Positions 35,996-47,843 of a DNA stretch of 64,000 bases are shown one piece after another. Under the pieces are notes generated by a model. That model had not been told where the DNA came from. It searched no databases and saw only the letters and a list, made by a program, of their open reading frames with translations. The stretch covers positions 20,553,955 to 20,617,954 of the forward strand of contig NC_088305.1 in the NCBI RefSeq assembly GCF_032854445.1, written 5' to 3'. Every line of letters begins with the position of its first letter. The stretch's first letter is position 1. The position numbers were made by a program, and so were the translations under genes. The DNA is from Liolophura sinensis. Taxonomy: Eukaryota > Mollusca > Polyplacophora > Chitonida > Chitonidae.

Positions 35996-36245
35996 TGTGT
36001 ATTTACTCACCGTTTCGTGCACTACATTTTTTCATGTTTTTTCATTTACCAAGCGTTTTTGAACTAGTTTTGCTTAGGACTTGTGTGCTGTGTTTATACT
36101 TATGGTTTTGCTCAGATTTTTGTTTGCTGCTTACTCAGAGTTTTGTGTCTGCTTACTCAGAGTTTTGTGTCTGCTTAAACAGAGTTTGGTGCCGAGAAAA
36201 TACGTCGTGTACTAGATTTAATCGGGCTTTACGCTGTAAATTTTT
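35996..36245. repeat. decayed transition between two arrays
   Basis: Irregular remnants of GATTTACTC, CTCAGGTT and GCTTACTCAGAGTTTTGTGT link the 51-bp array to the 30-bp array. Confidence 0.6.
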
Positions 36246-38698
36246 TTTCTTTCCCAATGCTTTGTATGATGTAGTGGATTTCCCCAGTGCTTTGTACGGT
36301 GCAGTGAATTTACCTAATGCATTGTATGGTGTAGTGGATTTCCCCAGTGCTTTGTATGGTGTAGTGGATTTCCCCAGTGCATTGTATGGTGTAGTGGATT
36401 TCCCCAGTGCATTGTACGGAGAAGTGGATTTCCCCATTGCTTTGTATGGTGTAGTGGATTTCCCCAGTGCATTGTATGGTGTAGTGGATTTACCTATTGC
36501 TTTGTATGGTGTAGTGGATTTCCCCAATGCTTTGCATGGAGTAGTGGATTTCCCCATTGCTTTGCATGGTGTAGTGGATTTTTCCAGTGCTTTGCTTGGT
36601 GTAGTGGATTTTCCCAGTACTTTGTATGGTGTAGTGGATTTCCCCAGTGTTTTGTACGGAGTAGTGGATTTCCCCAGTGCTTTGTACGGTGTAGTGGATT
36701 TCCCCAGTGCTTTGTATGGTGTAGTGGATTTCCCCAGTGCTTTGTATGGTGTAGTGGATTTACCCAATGCTTTGTATGGTGTAGTGGATTTCCCCAGTGT
36801 TTTGTATGGTGTAGTGGATTTTTCCAGTGCTTTGTATGGTGTAGTGGATTTACCCAATGCTTTGTATGGTGCAGTGGATTTCCCCAGTGTTTTGTATGGT
36901 GTAGTGGATTTCCCCAGTGCACTGCATGGTGTAGTGGATTTCCCCTCTGCTTTGTATGGTGTAGTGGATTTCCCCAGTGTTTTGTATGGTGTAGTGGATT
37001 TCCCCAGTGCTTTGTATGGTGTAGTGGATTTCCCCAGTGTTTTGTATGGTGTAGTGGATTTACCCAGTGCTTTGTATGGTGTAGTGGATTTACCCAATGC
37101 TTTGTATGGTGCAGTGGATTTCCCCAGTGTTTTGTATGGTGTAGTGGATTTCCCCAGCGCTTTGTATGATGTAGTGGATTTCCCCAGTGCACTGCATGGT
37201 GTAGTGGATTTCCCCAATGCTTTGTATGGAGTAGTGGATTTAGACATTGCTTTGTATGGTGTAGTGGATTTTCCCAGTACTTTGTATGGTGTAGTGGATT
37301 TCCCCAGTGTTTTGTACGGAGTAGTGGATTTCCCCAGTGTTTTGTACGGAGTAGTGGATTTCCCCAGTGCTTTGTACGGTGTAGTGGATTTCCCCAGTGC
37401 TTTGTACGGTGTAGTGGATTTTCCCAGTGCTTTGTACGGTGTAGTGGATTTCCCCATTGCTTTGCATGGTGTAGTGGATTTCCCTAGTGCTTTGTATGGT
37501 ATCCTGGATTTACCCATTGCTTTGTATGGTGTAGTGGATTTCCCCATTGCTTTGTATGGTGTAGTGGATTTCCCCAGTGCTTTGTATGGTGTAGTGGATT
37601 TCCCCAGTGCTTTGTATGGTGTAGTGGATTTCCCCAGTGCTTTGTACGGTGTAGTGGATTTACCCATTGCTTTGTATGGTGTAGTGGATTTCCCCAGTGC
37701 TTTGTATGGTTTAGTGGATTTCCCCTCTGCTTTGTATGGTGTAGTGGATTTCCCCTCTGCTTTGTATGGTGTAGTGGATTTCCCCTCTGCTTTGTATGGT
37801 GTAGTGGATTTCCCCATTGCTTTGTATGGTGTAGTGGATTTCCCCTCTGCTCTGTATGGTGTAGTGGATTTTTTCCAGTGCTTTGCATGGTGTAGTGGAT
37901 TTCCCCAGTGCTTTGTATAGTGTAGTGGATTTCCCCAGTGCTTTGTATGGTGTAGTGGATTTCCCCAGTGCTTTGTACGGTGTAGTGGATTTACCCATTG
38001 CTTTGTATGGTGTAGTGGATTTCCCCAGTGCTTTGTATGGTTTAGTGGATTTCCCCTCTGCTTTGTATGGTGTAGTGGATTTCCTCTCTGCTTTGTATGG
38101 TGTAGTGGATTTCCCCTCTGCTTTGTATGGTGTAGTGGATTTCCCCTCTGCTTTGTATGGTGTAGTGGATTTCCCCTCTGCTCTGTATGGTGTAGTGGAT
38201 TTTTTCCAGTGCTTTGCATGGTGTAGTGGATTTCCCCAATGCTTTGTACGGTGTAGTGGATTTACCCATTGCTTTGTATGGTGTAGTGGATTTCCCCAAT
38301 GCTTTGTATGGTGTAGTGGATTTACCCATTGCTTTGTATGGTGTAGTGGATTTACCCAATGCTATGCATTGTGTAGTGGATTTACCCAATGCTTTGTATG
38401 GTATCCTGGATTTCCCCAGTGCTTTGTATGGTGCAGTGGATTTACCTAGTGCTTTGTACGGAGTAGTGGGTTTCCCCATTGCTTTGTATGGTGTAGTGGA
38501 TTTCCTCAGTGCTTTGTACGGTGTAGTGAATTTACCTAATGCTATGCATTGTGTAGTGGATTTACCCAATGCTTTGTATGGTATCCTGGATTTCCCCAGT
38601 GCTTTGTATGGTGCAGTGGATTTACCTAGTGCTTTGTATGGTGTAGTGGATTTACTCATTGCTTTATATGGTCCAGTTGATTTACTCATTGCCTCGGG
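36246..38698. repeat. minisatellite, 30-bp unit, about 82 copies
   Basis: Unit GTAGTGGATTTCCCCAGTGC plus TTTGTATGGT, with variants at a few sites. Being stop-free and a multiple of three, it is open on both strands: a + frame with decapeptide DFPSALYGVV (641 codons, 35995-37920) and a reverse frame with KSTTPYKALG (688 codons, 36153-38219). Two 31-bp units, near 37861-37891 and 38192-38222, shift the frame, after which the reverse product becomes an unrelated decapeptide (NPLHHTKHWG) without meeting a stop. This argues that openness is a property of the repeat. No promoter, signal peptide or unique flanking exon was found. Confidence 0.95.
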
Positions 38699-39480
38699 TG
38701 ATGGTATTATACCTAGGTTCGGTTATTTTATCTGCTATTTGTAGGCTTGATTTACTCTGCGATTTAGTGGCGGATTGATGTGGTAGATTCACTAAAGATT
38801 TTCATGCCTTGTTGGTTTAATTGAAGTTTATAGCGGTGACATTTGCTTGGCCTTTGTACAGTTGGTTTTCTCTAGGCTCAGTTGGTGGATTTACTAGGGG
38901 TTTTCTGTAGAGTTGAATCGGTCTAACGTTTTCTTAGGGCTTTGTAAGGTTGATTTACTGTGATAGTTTTGTTGTGGAATTACTACTTTGCATTCGATGC
39001 TCAACGGCTTGATTTATGGGCAGTTAATTTATTGATTGATTTAATTGATTTAAACCACCAACCTTTGGCAAGTTTCTGACGAACCTTCCAACGTGTGAAG
39101 AAAGGAAACGCACAGCATATTATTGGAGGACAACTGGTCGCTGACCGTTACTAGACTACGCAAACGTACGCATATTGAGATCATGGGGAATCTACATCCA
39201 GAGACCTAGTGTATCCCAGCACTTGAAGAGATAAGCGCTGCTAACTACTGGACCACGACCTGATCCCTGTTATGTGTTTGTCCTAATGTAATGGGTGTCT
39301 AACTGAGGGGATTTACTTGGGCTTTGTTTTGTGGATAAAGCGGACATTGTGAAGCGAATTAAGGTACTCGGTATTTGTGCGGTGGATTTACTGGTGGGTT
39401 GTGTGAGGATATCCATATCCCTGGTGTATATATGTTGACATGTTCAGGACTCTAGGTCATGAAGATAAATAGGATTTTTG
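38699..39480. repeat. degenerate repeat linker with possible SINE remnant
   Basis: Scattered GATTTACT, GGGCTTTGT and GTGGATTTACT words suggest decayed units of the neighbouring arrays. About 39045-39265 (ACCAACCTTTGGCAAGTTTC; GCTAACTACTGGACCACGAC) may be a reverse-strand SINE of another family. Confidence 0.45.
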
Positions 39481-39889
39481 TTTTGAAAATACTTGTGGTT
39501 GGTTTACTTGTGTTTGATTTGCTTGTGATTGATTTGCTTGTGTTCGATTTACTTCTGTTTAATTTGCTTGCATTTGATTTACTTCTGTTTGATTTGTTTG
39601 CATTTGATTTACTTCTGTTTAATTTACTTGCATTTGATTTACTTCTGTTTGATTTGCTTGCATTTGATTTACTTCTGTTTAAATTACTTGCATTTGAATT
39701 TCTTCTGTTTGATTTGCTTGCATTTGATTTACCTCTGTTTAGTTTACTTGCATTTGATTTACTTCTGTTTAGTTTACTTGCATTTGATTTACTTCTGTTT
39801 GATATGCTTGCATTTGATTTACTTCTGTTTGATTTGCATGCATTTGATTTACTTGTGATTGATTTGCTCGTGGTGGATTTACTCGAAAA
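39481..39889. repeat. minisatellite, second 30-bp unit
   Basis: About 13 copies of CATTTGATTTACTTCTGTTT plus GATTTGCTTG. Two + frames stay open (145 and 109 codons) with a hydrophobic decapeptide (AFDLLLFDLL). Not called as a gene. Confidence 0.94.
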
Positions 39890-40357
39890 GTGTTGAGTTG
39901 AGACGATTTTCGCTGAGCTTTGTGTACACTCTGTATTTGGCCTAATCAGTTCTTTTTTATTTTAATTATCTTATTAGTTCTTGTTCTTTTTGGTAGGTTT
40001 TCACAGGACTTCCGTGTAACAAATATTGTGTGCACGGATTTATTTAAATCTTGCCTAGCAGAAATTACAAAATCAAAATATGATTGCACAGAACATCTGT
40101 AATCATTTGTTTTATTGCAAGACTTCTATTTCTGAGAAAATCTTCAATTGTGTACGTATTTAATAATATATACATGTATTTAAAAGTTGAATTTTTTGAT
40201 CAATATGGATAACAGGAAAATTTGTAAACCATTCAATTTTCTACATCGTTGTTTCCTGATCTTTCGTTCTTATCAGTATATAAATGCAGTATGCCACATT
40301 ACTTGTACATTATTCTACTTATATACTGGTTAAAATCCGGGTCGCTCACTTTGATTT
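39890..40357. other. no gene recognised
   Basis: AT-rich sequence. Confidence 0.3.
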
Positions 40358-40520
40358 GTTGTTTGATTGGTTTTTTACCCCGTAGTCGAGAATATCTCAC
40401 TTATGCAGCGGCAGGCAGCTTTTTATGGTGGGAGGAAAGCAGACAGAGCCAGGGAGAAACCTACGACCATCCGTGGGTTTCGCCACGCCTTCCAACCCAT
40501 TGCCGGAGAGAACGCCCGTT
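40358..40520 (-). repeat. SINE-A copy, diverged
   Basis: TTGATTGGTTTTTTACCCCG, GAGAATATCTCACTTATGCA, TATGGTGGGAGGAAAGC and CTACGACCATCCGTGGGTTT. The head is lost. Frames crossing it are not genes. Confidence 0.8.
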
Positions 40521-41035
40521 TACTTTTCATTGGACGTCATTACTCATGTCAAGTAGCAGGTTTCATTTTTGCCTACGAGCTTTTTCTTTTGTGCCTGATG
40601 GCAACTCTGCATTTATCAACGGTATGTTTTACTTTAGCACCATGAAGGCTCTTTACGGCAACTTGTCACATATATGAACGTCATGTATACTGAGAGGTGC
40701 CTGCAAGGTTTCGCAGAGTCAGACATGGGCCCATGAGGCAACTTATATTGTATTACTTTGACCGAGATTTTCAGGGGAACAAGAGCAAAATGCATACGCC
40801 ACTAGTGTCGGCCGATATGTCATCCGTAAACGTGGTCGAGCGAGGTTTGGACTGGTTAACGGTTTATGAGCGTATGGGGAGTTTGTTGTACACACAGCTG
40901 ATAGACACCACATTTGCTTATTTTTATGGAGTGCGGACAACATGGGCCACTTTTCTTGACCTAAAATTTCACAAGATCTTTTCAAGTCAGATAATAGCTG
41001 TATGTTAGGTTATGTTAGTTTATACATATAAGCTA
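40521..41035. other. no gene recognised
   Basis: A 103-codon + frame (40697-41008) overlaps an 80-codon reverse frame; neither shows a family signature. Confidence 0.3.
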
Positions 41036-41150
41036 ATTTAAAGTGAACTAGTGTATAAGTTAGTTGATGAGTTGGTTTATAGACTTAAGTTAGTTTATAG
41101 GCATAAGTTAGTTTACATATAAGCATAAGCTAGTTTATAATATAATTAAG
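41036..41150. repeat. 18-bp tandem repeat, left part
   Basis: Imperfect copies of GTTAGTTTATAGGCATAA. The same unit resumes at 41405 beyond element D. Confidence 0.75.
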
Positions 41151-41159
41151 GGCGTACAA

Positions 41160-41404
41160 GCATAGAGAGTAAAACCAGAGCAGCGATAATAGTGTGGTAC
41201 CTGACTAATGGTCACACGTGACTGGTGAAATACGGCCTCTTTTCAGTTTACCTCAGTCAATGTTTTATTCTAACTGTTCATGTAAATCTATGAAAGGTCA
41301 CAATTTACACGCCCCCTAGCACCATGACTTAAGCAGAATTAGGTAAAAAAAAACGATTACAGTGATGTTATTTGCAATTTATTAGACGTTACTGCTCTAG
41401 ACTA
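41160..41404 (+). repeat. element D copy inside the 18-bp repeat
   Basis: GAGAGTAAAACCAGAGCAGC, GGTGAAATACGGCCTCTTTT, TTTACCTCAGTCAATGTTTT and TTGCAATTTATTAGACGTTA match the copy at 52955. Halves of one tandem repeat flank it. Confidence 0.8.
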
Positions 41405-41530
41405 ACTCAAAGACTTAGACGTAGGCATAGGCTAGTTTATAGGCATAAGTTAGTTTATAGACATAAGTTAGTTTATAAGCAAAAGTTAATTTATAAGCAT
41501 AAGTTAGTTTATAACTATAAGTTAGTTTCA
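41405..41530. repeat. 18-bp tandem repeat, right part
   Basis: About 6 copies of the GTTAGTTTATAGGCATAA type; the 18-bp unit yields a six-residue repeat (HKLVYR) that is not considered coding. Confidence 0.8.
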
Positions 41531-41574
41531 TGCATCTGCGATTTTTTAACCAGCTTAGTATTAAACATAATTTT

Positions 41575-41752
41575 CATGATGGCTTCCCCTCCGTTCGTAG
41601 GTGGGAAGGTCTGTCTGTAACCTGCAGATGGTCGTGGGTTTCCCTCTGACTTTGCCCGGTTTCATCCGACCATAATACTGTGCTTCGTCGTATAAGTGAA
41701 ATATTCTTGACTACGACGTAAAACACCAATCAAATGAATAAATAAATTAAAC
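41575..41752 (+). repeat. SINE-A copy, 5'-truncated
   Basis: From GATGGCTTCCCCTCCGTTCG through CCTGCAGATGGTCGTGGGTT to the tail AAAACACCAATCAAATGAAT. Confidence 0.88.
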
Positions 41753-44404
41753 ACAATATAGTATAACTAGAAGCTCGACATTCATTGTTTTTCTGTAATT
41801 TTCTTGTTAAAAAAGCATACCAAAACTTGACAAAAAGAAATAGTAAATTCGCCATTATTGATTTTGTTAATAATTTATTTGAAACTCCCCTCATGTTTTC
41901 GAGTTAGGCCTATATCGGTGGAAACATGATATGATGCTTTTAGAGGGCGCCTTTCGCATCACTGCAGAAGAACCCAATATATCAAACTTTCTGAAGTGAT
42001 AAAATACGAGTTTGCTTTGATGAGACTTTTAAAGGTCATTTGAAGGACACCCTGCACATAAAACATTTTTGTTCATCTTCTCGGCTCTCTAACATTTTCG
42101 TGGATTCATGTGCCTACATCACTTTAAGAACGCCAATTAGACCGAAACTCCCCTCCCCAAGCGTCCACTATATATATAACTCCAGATCATAACATGTAAT
42201 GTAAACTTGGCGTCACTCGGGTGTTTTTTTTTGTTCTCAAATCTATCTAAGCTGACTTTTCAAAAGTTTTTTCTCATGCCCACGTCAAATCCCACAAATC
42301 ATTGCGGAGTGACGTCATTGCGTTATGTTGTTTTTAGGTTATCCTTTATAGCACCACCTGGCGGCGGATTATACAGTGAAGTGGATGATCTAACAAATCT
42401 AGGTTAGAGAAGCCCATAACGTTTGACGAACACTAACGAAGACTTTCTTTCACGTGCACTAGAAAGATCAGAGTGTTGTTGTTTGCTTAATTTAATCGTA
42501 ACAGTATTTAGCGCTGTGCAAAAATAACAATCCGCATGCCCAGTACTATTGTAAAATTGTAAGAAACTGTCAAACATGCCTTCGAGACAAGCAAATAGCC
42601 AAAAGAAAACTAAACTGGGTGAGCCAAGTAAATTCTGCAACAATCCCCTCCGCAGTGCCATCGCGAAACTGTCAGAAACTGCATATTAAAAGGAATAAAT
42701 TGGTCACTCATTTCTAAATCATAGTTTTTGGTTGGTTATTTGCTCGTCAGGAAGGCGTACCAGGTGTTTAAAAAATGGGGTGAAACTCAAAGAACTTTCG
42801 CGTAGAGCAGTTTTATGTCGCCAATTACGGAGTTGAAGACAAAGTCCAGGTTGCGCTAGTCAAAAGGCTCGTGATCTCTACAGCACATCCCTAGGGACAA
42901 TCTACAGCACTGCCGGTGACGTTTCCTTGGAAATCGATTTTCAAATCCTCTCATTAGTGGTTTAACACAATGTCCTTGAACGTTATGAGCCGACTGATGT
43001 CATTGGTCAGACTATACGATAATAAGCTTCAGACTCATTAATTGCATAAATTCAGGTCACGTGACTATATTCTCTATGAAATGACAACATTAATATCCCA
43101 GTGGGATATTCAGGGCTGTTGTTTAATGAATTTTTATAAGGATTTACCGAGGAAAGAAATGGAAAAGCCGCCTTATTGTCAGACTGGAAGCTTCTATTAA
43201 TTTATAATCGCACTGAGTCGTGTGAAACCCACGAACAGTGAGGAAAAACATTCCAGATATTACATCTGCAATGTGAGTTGGAAAGCTGTCAGGGCCAGAG
43301 AAACATATTTTCAAGTCATAATATCTTTAGTATTCGTATTGTTCCATTGATCCGATCGGATTTGCAAGCGGAATTAATCAATTGGTTCACATTTCTGCTG
43401 TCCGAATGTGTACTAACGCTAAGACAACTGCACGCCTAAAAAATTTAGCTTTAGAGAAAAGAAAACACAAAAGCCACTGTGGAACATTTTCATTAAGCCA
43501 CACTTAGTGACTGAGACTTAATGAGTTTTTGTTGAAGGCCTTACCAACACTTTCATAATTGCATCCGCAGTTGTACTGTACACAGATCGAATGCTGATTT
43601 TAGTGTAAGCTGCATTAGTTTCATTTCGAAGAATACCGAACTTACCGTAGGAAGAGTACCGACTCTATATAGTGTCCGCAACACAGAGCGGATTCATCTT
43701 TTATGTGCCCCCAACACCTGTATTAAGCACTGTTAATAATATCATATGTACCGGTTGTACCTTATATCTGTATACTGATAGAAGTGTATGGCCCAACTAA
43801 GTGTAAATTCATGCTTAAAGCTAATAGATTAGATCGGAATACTATGGTTTCTGAGTGATGTTATAATGCATTATGTTATTGCAGCAAACTATCTGTCCAG
43901 CAGAATATGTTTTGTGTGTGTTGTCCAGAACATGACATGTTTCATGAAGGGACACCGAAATAATATTTTGAATCTGAATTGTCTTTTATTTCACCAGAAT
44001 CACTGGATACAAGTTTACATCAGTAGGCATAAAGGTTTACAAACAGAAACATATTGATAGTATTCCTATATATGAAATTTGGCGGGAATAAAGCTCCAAA
44101 AGAACATACAAAGTATATGTACCATTAACATTTTATGTAACGATAAATACTATTATAGATATGTATATGTATATATCACGGCAACGTAAATTAGGTTCAG
44201 TTTTACGGATTAGTTTTACCGACCAAAAATTTTATTATACTATATAGTTCATGATCTGAACTACCTTACCATTCGGCTTAAAAATACAATAAGGCCAATG
44301 AAATGTGATTTATTGTGAAATGATTAATGGAATGAATTAATAAATGATTATGGCCTTGCTATGACATTTCATTAACATTAAGAAAAAGCCTGCATAGTTG
44401 CATG
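41753..44404. other. no gene recognised
   Basis: AT-rich unique sequence. About 43850-43900 (CTGAGTGATGTTATAATGCA, TTATGTTATTGCA) weakly resembles the interior of element E. Confidence 0.35.
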
Positions 44405-44470
44405 GGAATATATTTTTAAAAAATTATTTATTTGATTGGTGTTTTACGGCATGCTCGGCACAGGAATATT
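44405..44470 (-). repeat. SINE-A tail fragment
   Basis: TTATTTATTTGATTGGTGTTTTAC and a GGAATATTTA remnant only. Confidence 0.7.
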
Positions 44471-47400
44471 TAGTGACTACATACGTGTAGCGAAATGTAT
44501 GAAATCTCTCTTTATTTCGTGCCTTTTTTACAAAATTCAACTGGAATACACAAATGGACTATCCACTGAAACAAACGATGCCTTATTCCTCTTTTTTGCT
44601 TTGTCTTCCTCGATGCTACAGGCAGTATACAAAATGCCAGTAGGTGATGGGAACGGCGCTGAATTCTGGCCATAATGAAAGTGTGTCCGCTGATCATGAA
44701 TTCAATCGCTGATTACGAGTGCCGCAATCAAGTATAATTTAAAGGCAAGGCCAAGTTCCACAGAAAAAAAATGTGAATAGGATAAATCTCTTTAGCTTGG
44801 TTAAGCTTGCTTTAACATTTTGTTAATTGCGCGGGATATGAAGAGTATCAGGGCTGTGAATAGTACTAAACCCAGCTATAGCACACTACTCGCGTCGGAT
44901 TATTGATTTGCCTTTTATGTGGTTTCCCCAGTACCTCATCAAGCTTTGTTTCTCTCTCTCGCCATAATACTGTTTACATCGACCGTTGAGGCTTTTACCT
45001 AAAAAGGTGAATTTCAGCAGTGAATTAATCACATTATTAACAAGTTTTGGGCTTTTTTTTCAAATTTAGTATAACTTTTTTTCAAGTATATGTGGTAAGT
45101 CTTCTATCATATGAATATACGTATCAATGCATTACGTTCAACGTTCATTCTTTCTTCTATGTTTTTCCTTTTAAGACATTCGCTCGCGTATACATGAATA
45201 ATTACGTTAGAGGTTTTAAACGAGTATTTCTTTTCATTTTTCAGTGGAATCTTAAGCCAACCGAAAACTCTGTGGTAATAAATTTCCTTAAAATCAAATT
45301 TTCATTTCTCCACAGACGCCCTCGCGGATATCACATATTCGTCACGATGACTTAGGCTTAACGACCGGACGAGTTCTGAACCCAGTCTGCTCCGATAGCC
45401 ATCAGCAGGCCTTAGACGCCAATGGGTCGGAAGTACTGCACCATACAGAGGTCAGCCAGCTGAGTGTCGGTACATAATTCAGGGTAACCAAAGAGAAACG
45501 GAAAGCCAGGAAAGAAGTTCAGAGAAGAGCATAAAGCCGTTTGGGTGATTTCCTTCCATTAAACGAACCTGTACCGTTGCGGATTAAGTGAGCACAGAGC
45601 AGACATTCCGGTTGGTTAGAGCTCACACCGACCGCGCAGACCTCCGATGGTCAGAGCGAACGTCCATAACGGTCCATAATAGCTGCTGTTTAGATCAATT
45701 TGAACGATTTTGTCTTTCAATGCGGCTGAATATCTGCAGAGCAAATCTGAAGTCATGCCGTTAATTTTCACCCGTCCTGCGATCCGTTTGATATGAAGGA
45801 AAATTTATGTTTGGCTCCGTTTCACTGAAAGTCGACATAACAGACTAGAAAAACCACCTCTCAGGGTCAAGACTTTACACGTTGATAGAACCACCCATCC
45901 CGAGAAATTCTCAAAGTAGTTTTTTGTGCCGTTGATGGGTTTAAGGACAGTACGTAATTTAAAGCCTTGCAACAGGCAGTCGAGTGTCTTATGCTATACC
46001 AACGACATGCTTGTGTACAGGATGCTGAGTCCATCTCATCGGTAGGCCTTGTGTTTTGTTAGTTATTAACCCGCGGAAGAGGATCAGTCATGCCGAGGAT
46101 GCTGATACCAGAAATACGTTTGTAGAGAAGATCGTTAGTTTTATGAGATCCATTCTCAATCATCAAGTACAGCAGGGGATTCTTTGTACGGCCGACTGAT
46201 TCGTTCTTGAGGACCGGATTGAGATCATATACACCCAAAATCTCTCAACTGGCAGTTCAGTTTCAAGTTTTTTCTCTTCTGAGCGTTTTTTTTCAACATA
46301 CTTTTCTTTGAGGCTTTGTCAAGGACAGCATTATAAGGATCTAGTGCCACGTACAGATAACGGGCTTCAGTCGGAAAGACCGCGCTCAAGAGCGACTTAC
46401 TGTCAAACCCCGTCGCTGTGGGGTGTTACGCCAAGCTATAGGGTAGTATTCTTCACATATAACGTCCTTATGCTTCTCTTTCACTTTTGAAAAATTTGAC
46501 CACGACGAAATTCGTCTTTGGACGGCCAGAAAACAAGGCTTCCGAAGAACACTTTTGCATGTCTAGGTTATTTTGACGGCATCGAGAGTACTCTCATAAC
46601 ATCACAAGCTTTTAAGTCAAACGCTCGTTCTGTGTAGGCCTGTGTACATTGATTACTTGGTAGGAAGTATTTGACAGCATAACATGCGAAACGGATCGTT
46701 TATGAAAACAGCTGCCGGGATTTAAGAGCACCTGCTCTGGTTTTGCCAGCCAATAAGCAGCCACTACCTTCGGGGAATTTATGGGGTTTTTTGGAATACT
46801 TCATTGCGTATTTGACGTCCTTTTACTTACAGAACTTCTGCTTGAGAACACAGATATGTTTTTAACGAATTGTCTAACTTCCTGAAAGCAGCAAAATGTT
46901 TTAACATGTCAACAAGACAAGTGCCAAGAAGGCTTATGGAGGCAATTTTCATCCGTTGTTTTTTTTTTTAGTTTTTTTTTTCTCAAAGAAAGTGAAAACG
47001 TGTGTTTTTCGTGCGTAGAATAAACTAGTCTGTGTAGATGTATGATGAGAAACGGCAAGTCCTAAAAGTTCTAAGAAAGATTTCACCCATCTACATAGAG
47101 ACTGGAGCGGAGTCAAAACGACTGGGAACGTTGGGGCGAAAGGAATACCCTTCATTAAGTACATGGTCAACAAGAACTACCATTGACATTAGAAGGTTGT
47201 TGAGGGCGCCGGGGGACTGAGGTGTGGGGCAGAAACATCTCTTGGGGACACATTGACGTAATGGTGTAAGTCACGCTATATGGATGACTCTATCAAGGCG
47301 TCAGTTAAATACAGACAATGGATCACCCCTTATTACCATATACAAGTACACCGCCAATGTTTCTGACAGATGGAATCTCTCCAAGTTTTCAACTATATCA

Positions 47401-47823
47401 CTAGGCTACGGCGGCATAACCAAGGGCATTTCTGCGTTCTAAATTAGGCTTCCCCAGGCATGTGGTGTGGCTCAAATCGGGATCCTCACAATGATGGTGA
47501 GGTCTTCTCAACACATCAACATTCGATTTACTTTCGTGATTTCTGGTTGATTGCCAGGAAATTGATATTCTCCTGGGTATCTGAAGGAAAACATCCACCT
47601 GCGAACGTCAATGTACAGTGGTTTACGGCCAGTGACACCTATTGGAGGAATGGCAAACTAATCCTTTTAACTGGCACCAAAGTCTTAACGCATTACAATC
47701 AGGAATTGTTTTCATTTACTCGTATGTACTGACGACATGTCAGGGGATCAGATAATTCGGGTGGATAAAGGCCGACCGACCAAGAGTACTGTAGCTTTGT
47801 AGACTTTCCCGGATTTCTTTACA
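44471..47823. other. unassigned sequence upstream of the receptor
   Basis: No repeat family was recognised beyond a T-rich run near 46961-46982. It probably includes the receptor's promoter and any 5' untranslated exons, but no start site or TATA element stands out. The 90-codon frame at 47460-47732 ends before the receptor start and has no family signature. Confidence 0.35.
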
Positions 47824-47824
47824 G

Positions 47825-47843
47825 GTCGTATCAAGCGTCAGAT
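47825..47843 (+). promoter_or_regulatory. possible 5' untranslated exon start and start-codon context
   Basis: A pyrimidine-containing stretch ending TTTCTTTACAG (AG at 47823-47824) looks like a 3' splice site 19 bases before the receptor ATG, so the start codon may lie in the second exon. ATG context is AGATATGAACG. Inference only. Confidence 0.35.

Noticed and set aside
35995-37920. 641-codon + frame over the 30-bp array (DFPSALYGVV repeats) as a structural protein gene
   Set aside because: The unit is stop-free in several frames on both strands, frame-shifting units do not matter to openness, and the frame starts in decayed array sequence with no exon context.
39459-39896. Hydrophobic 145-codon frame as a membrane protein
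   Set aside because: Leu/Phe-rich translation of a T-rich 30-bp repeat.
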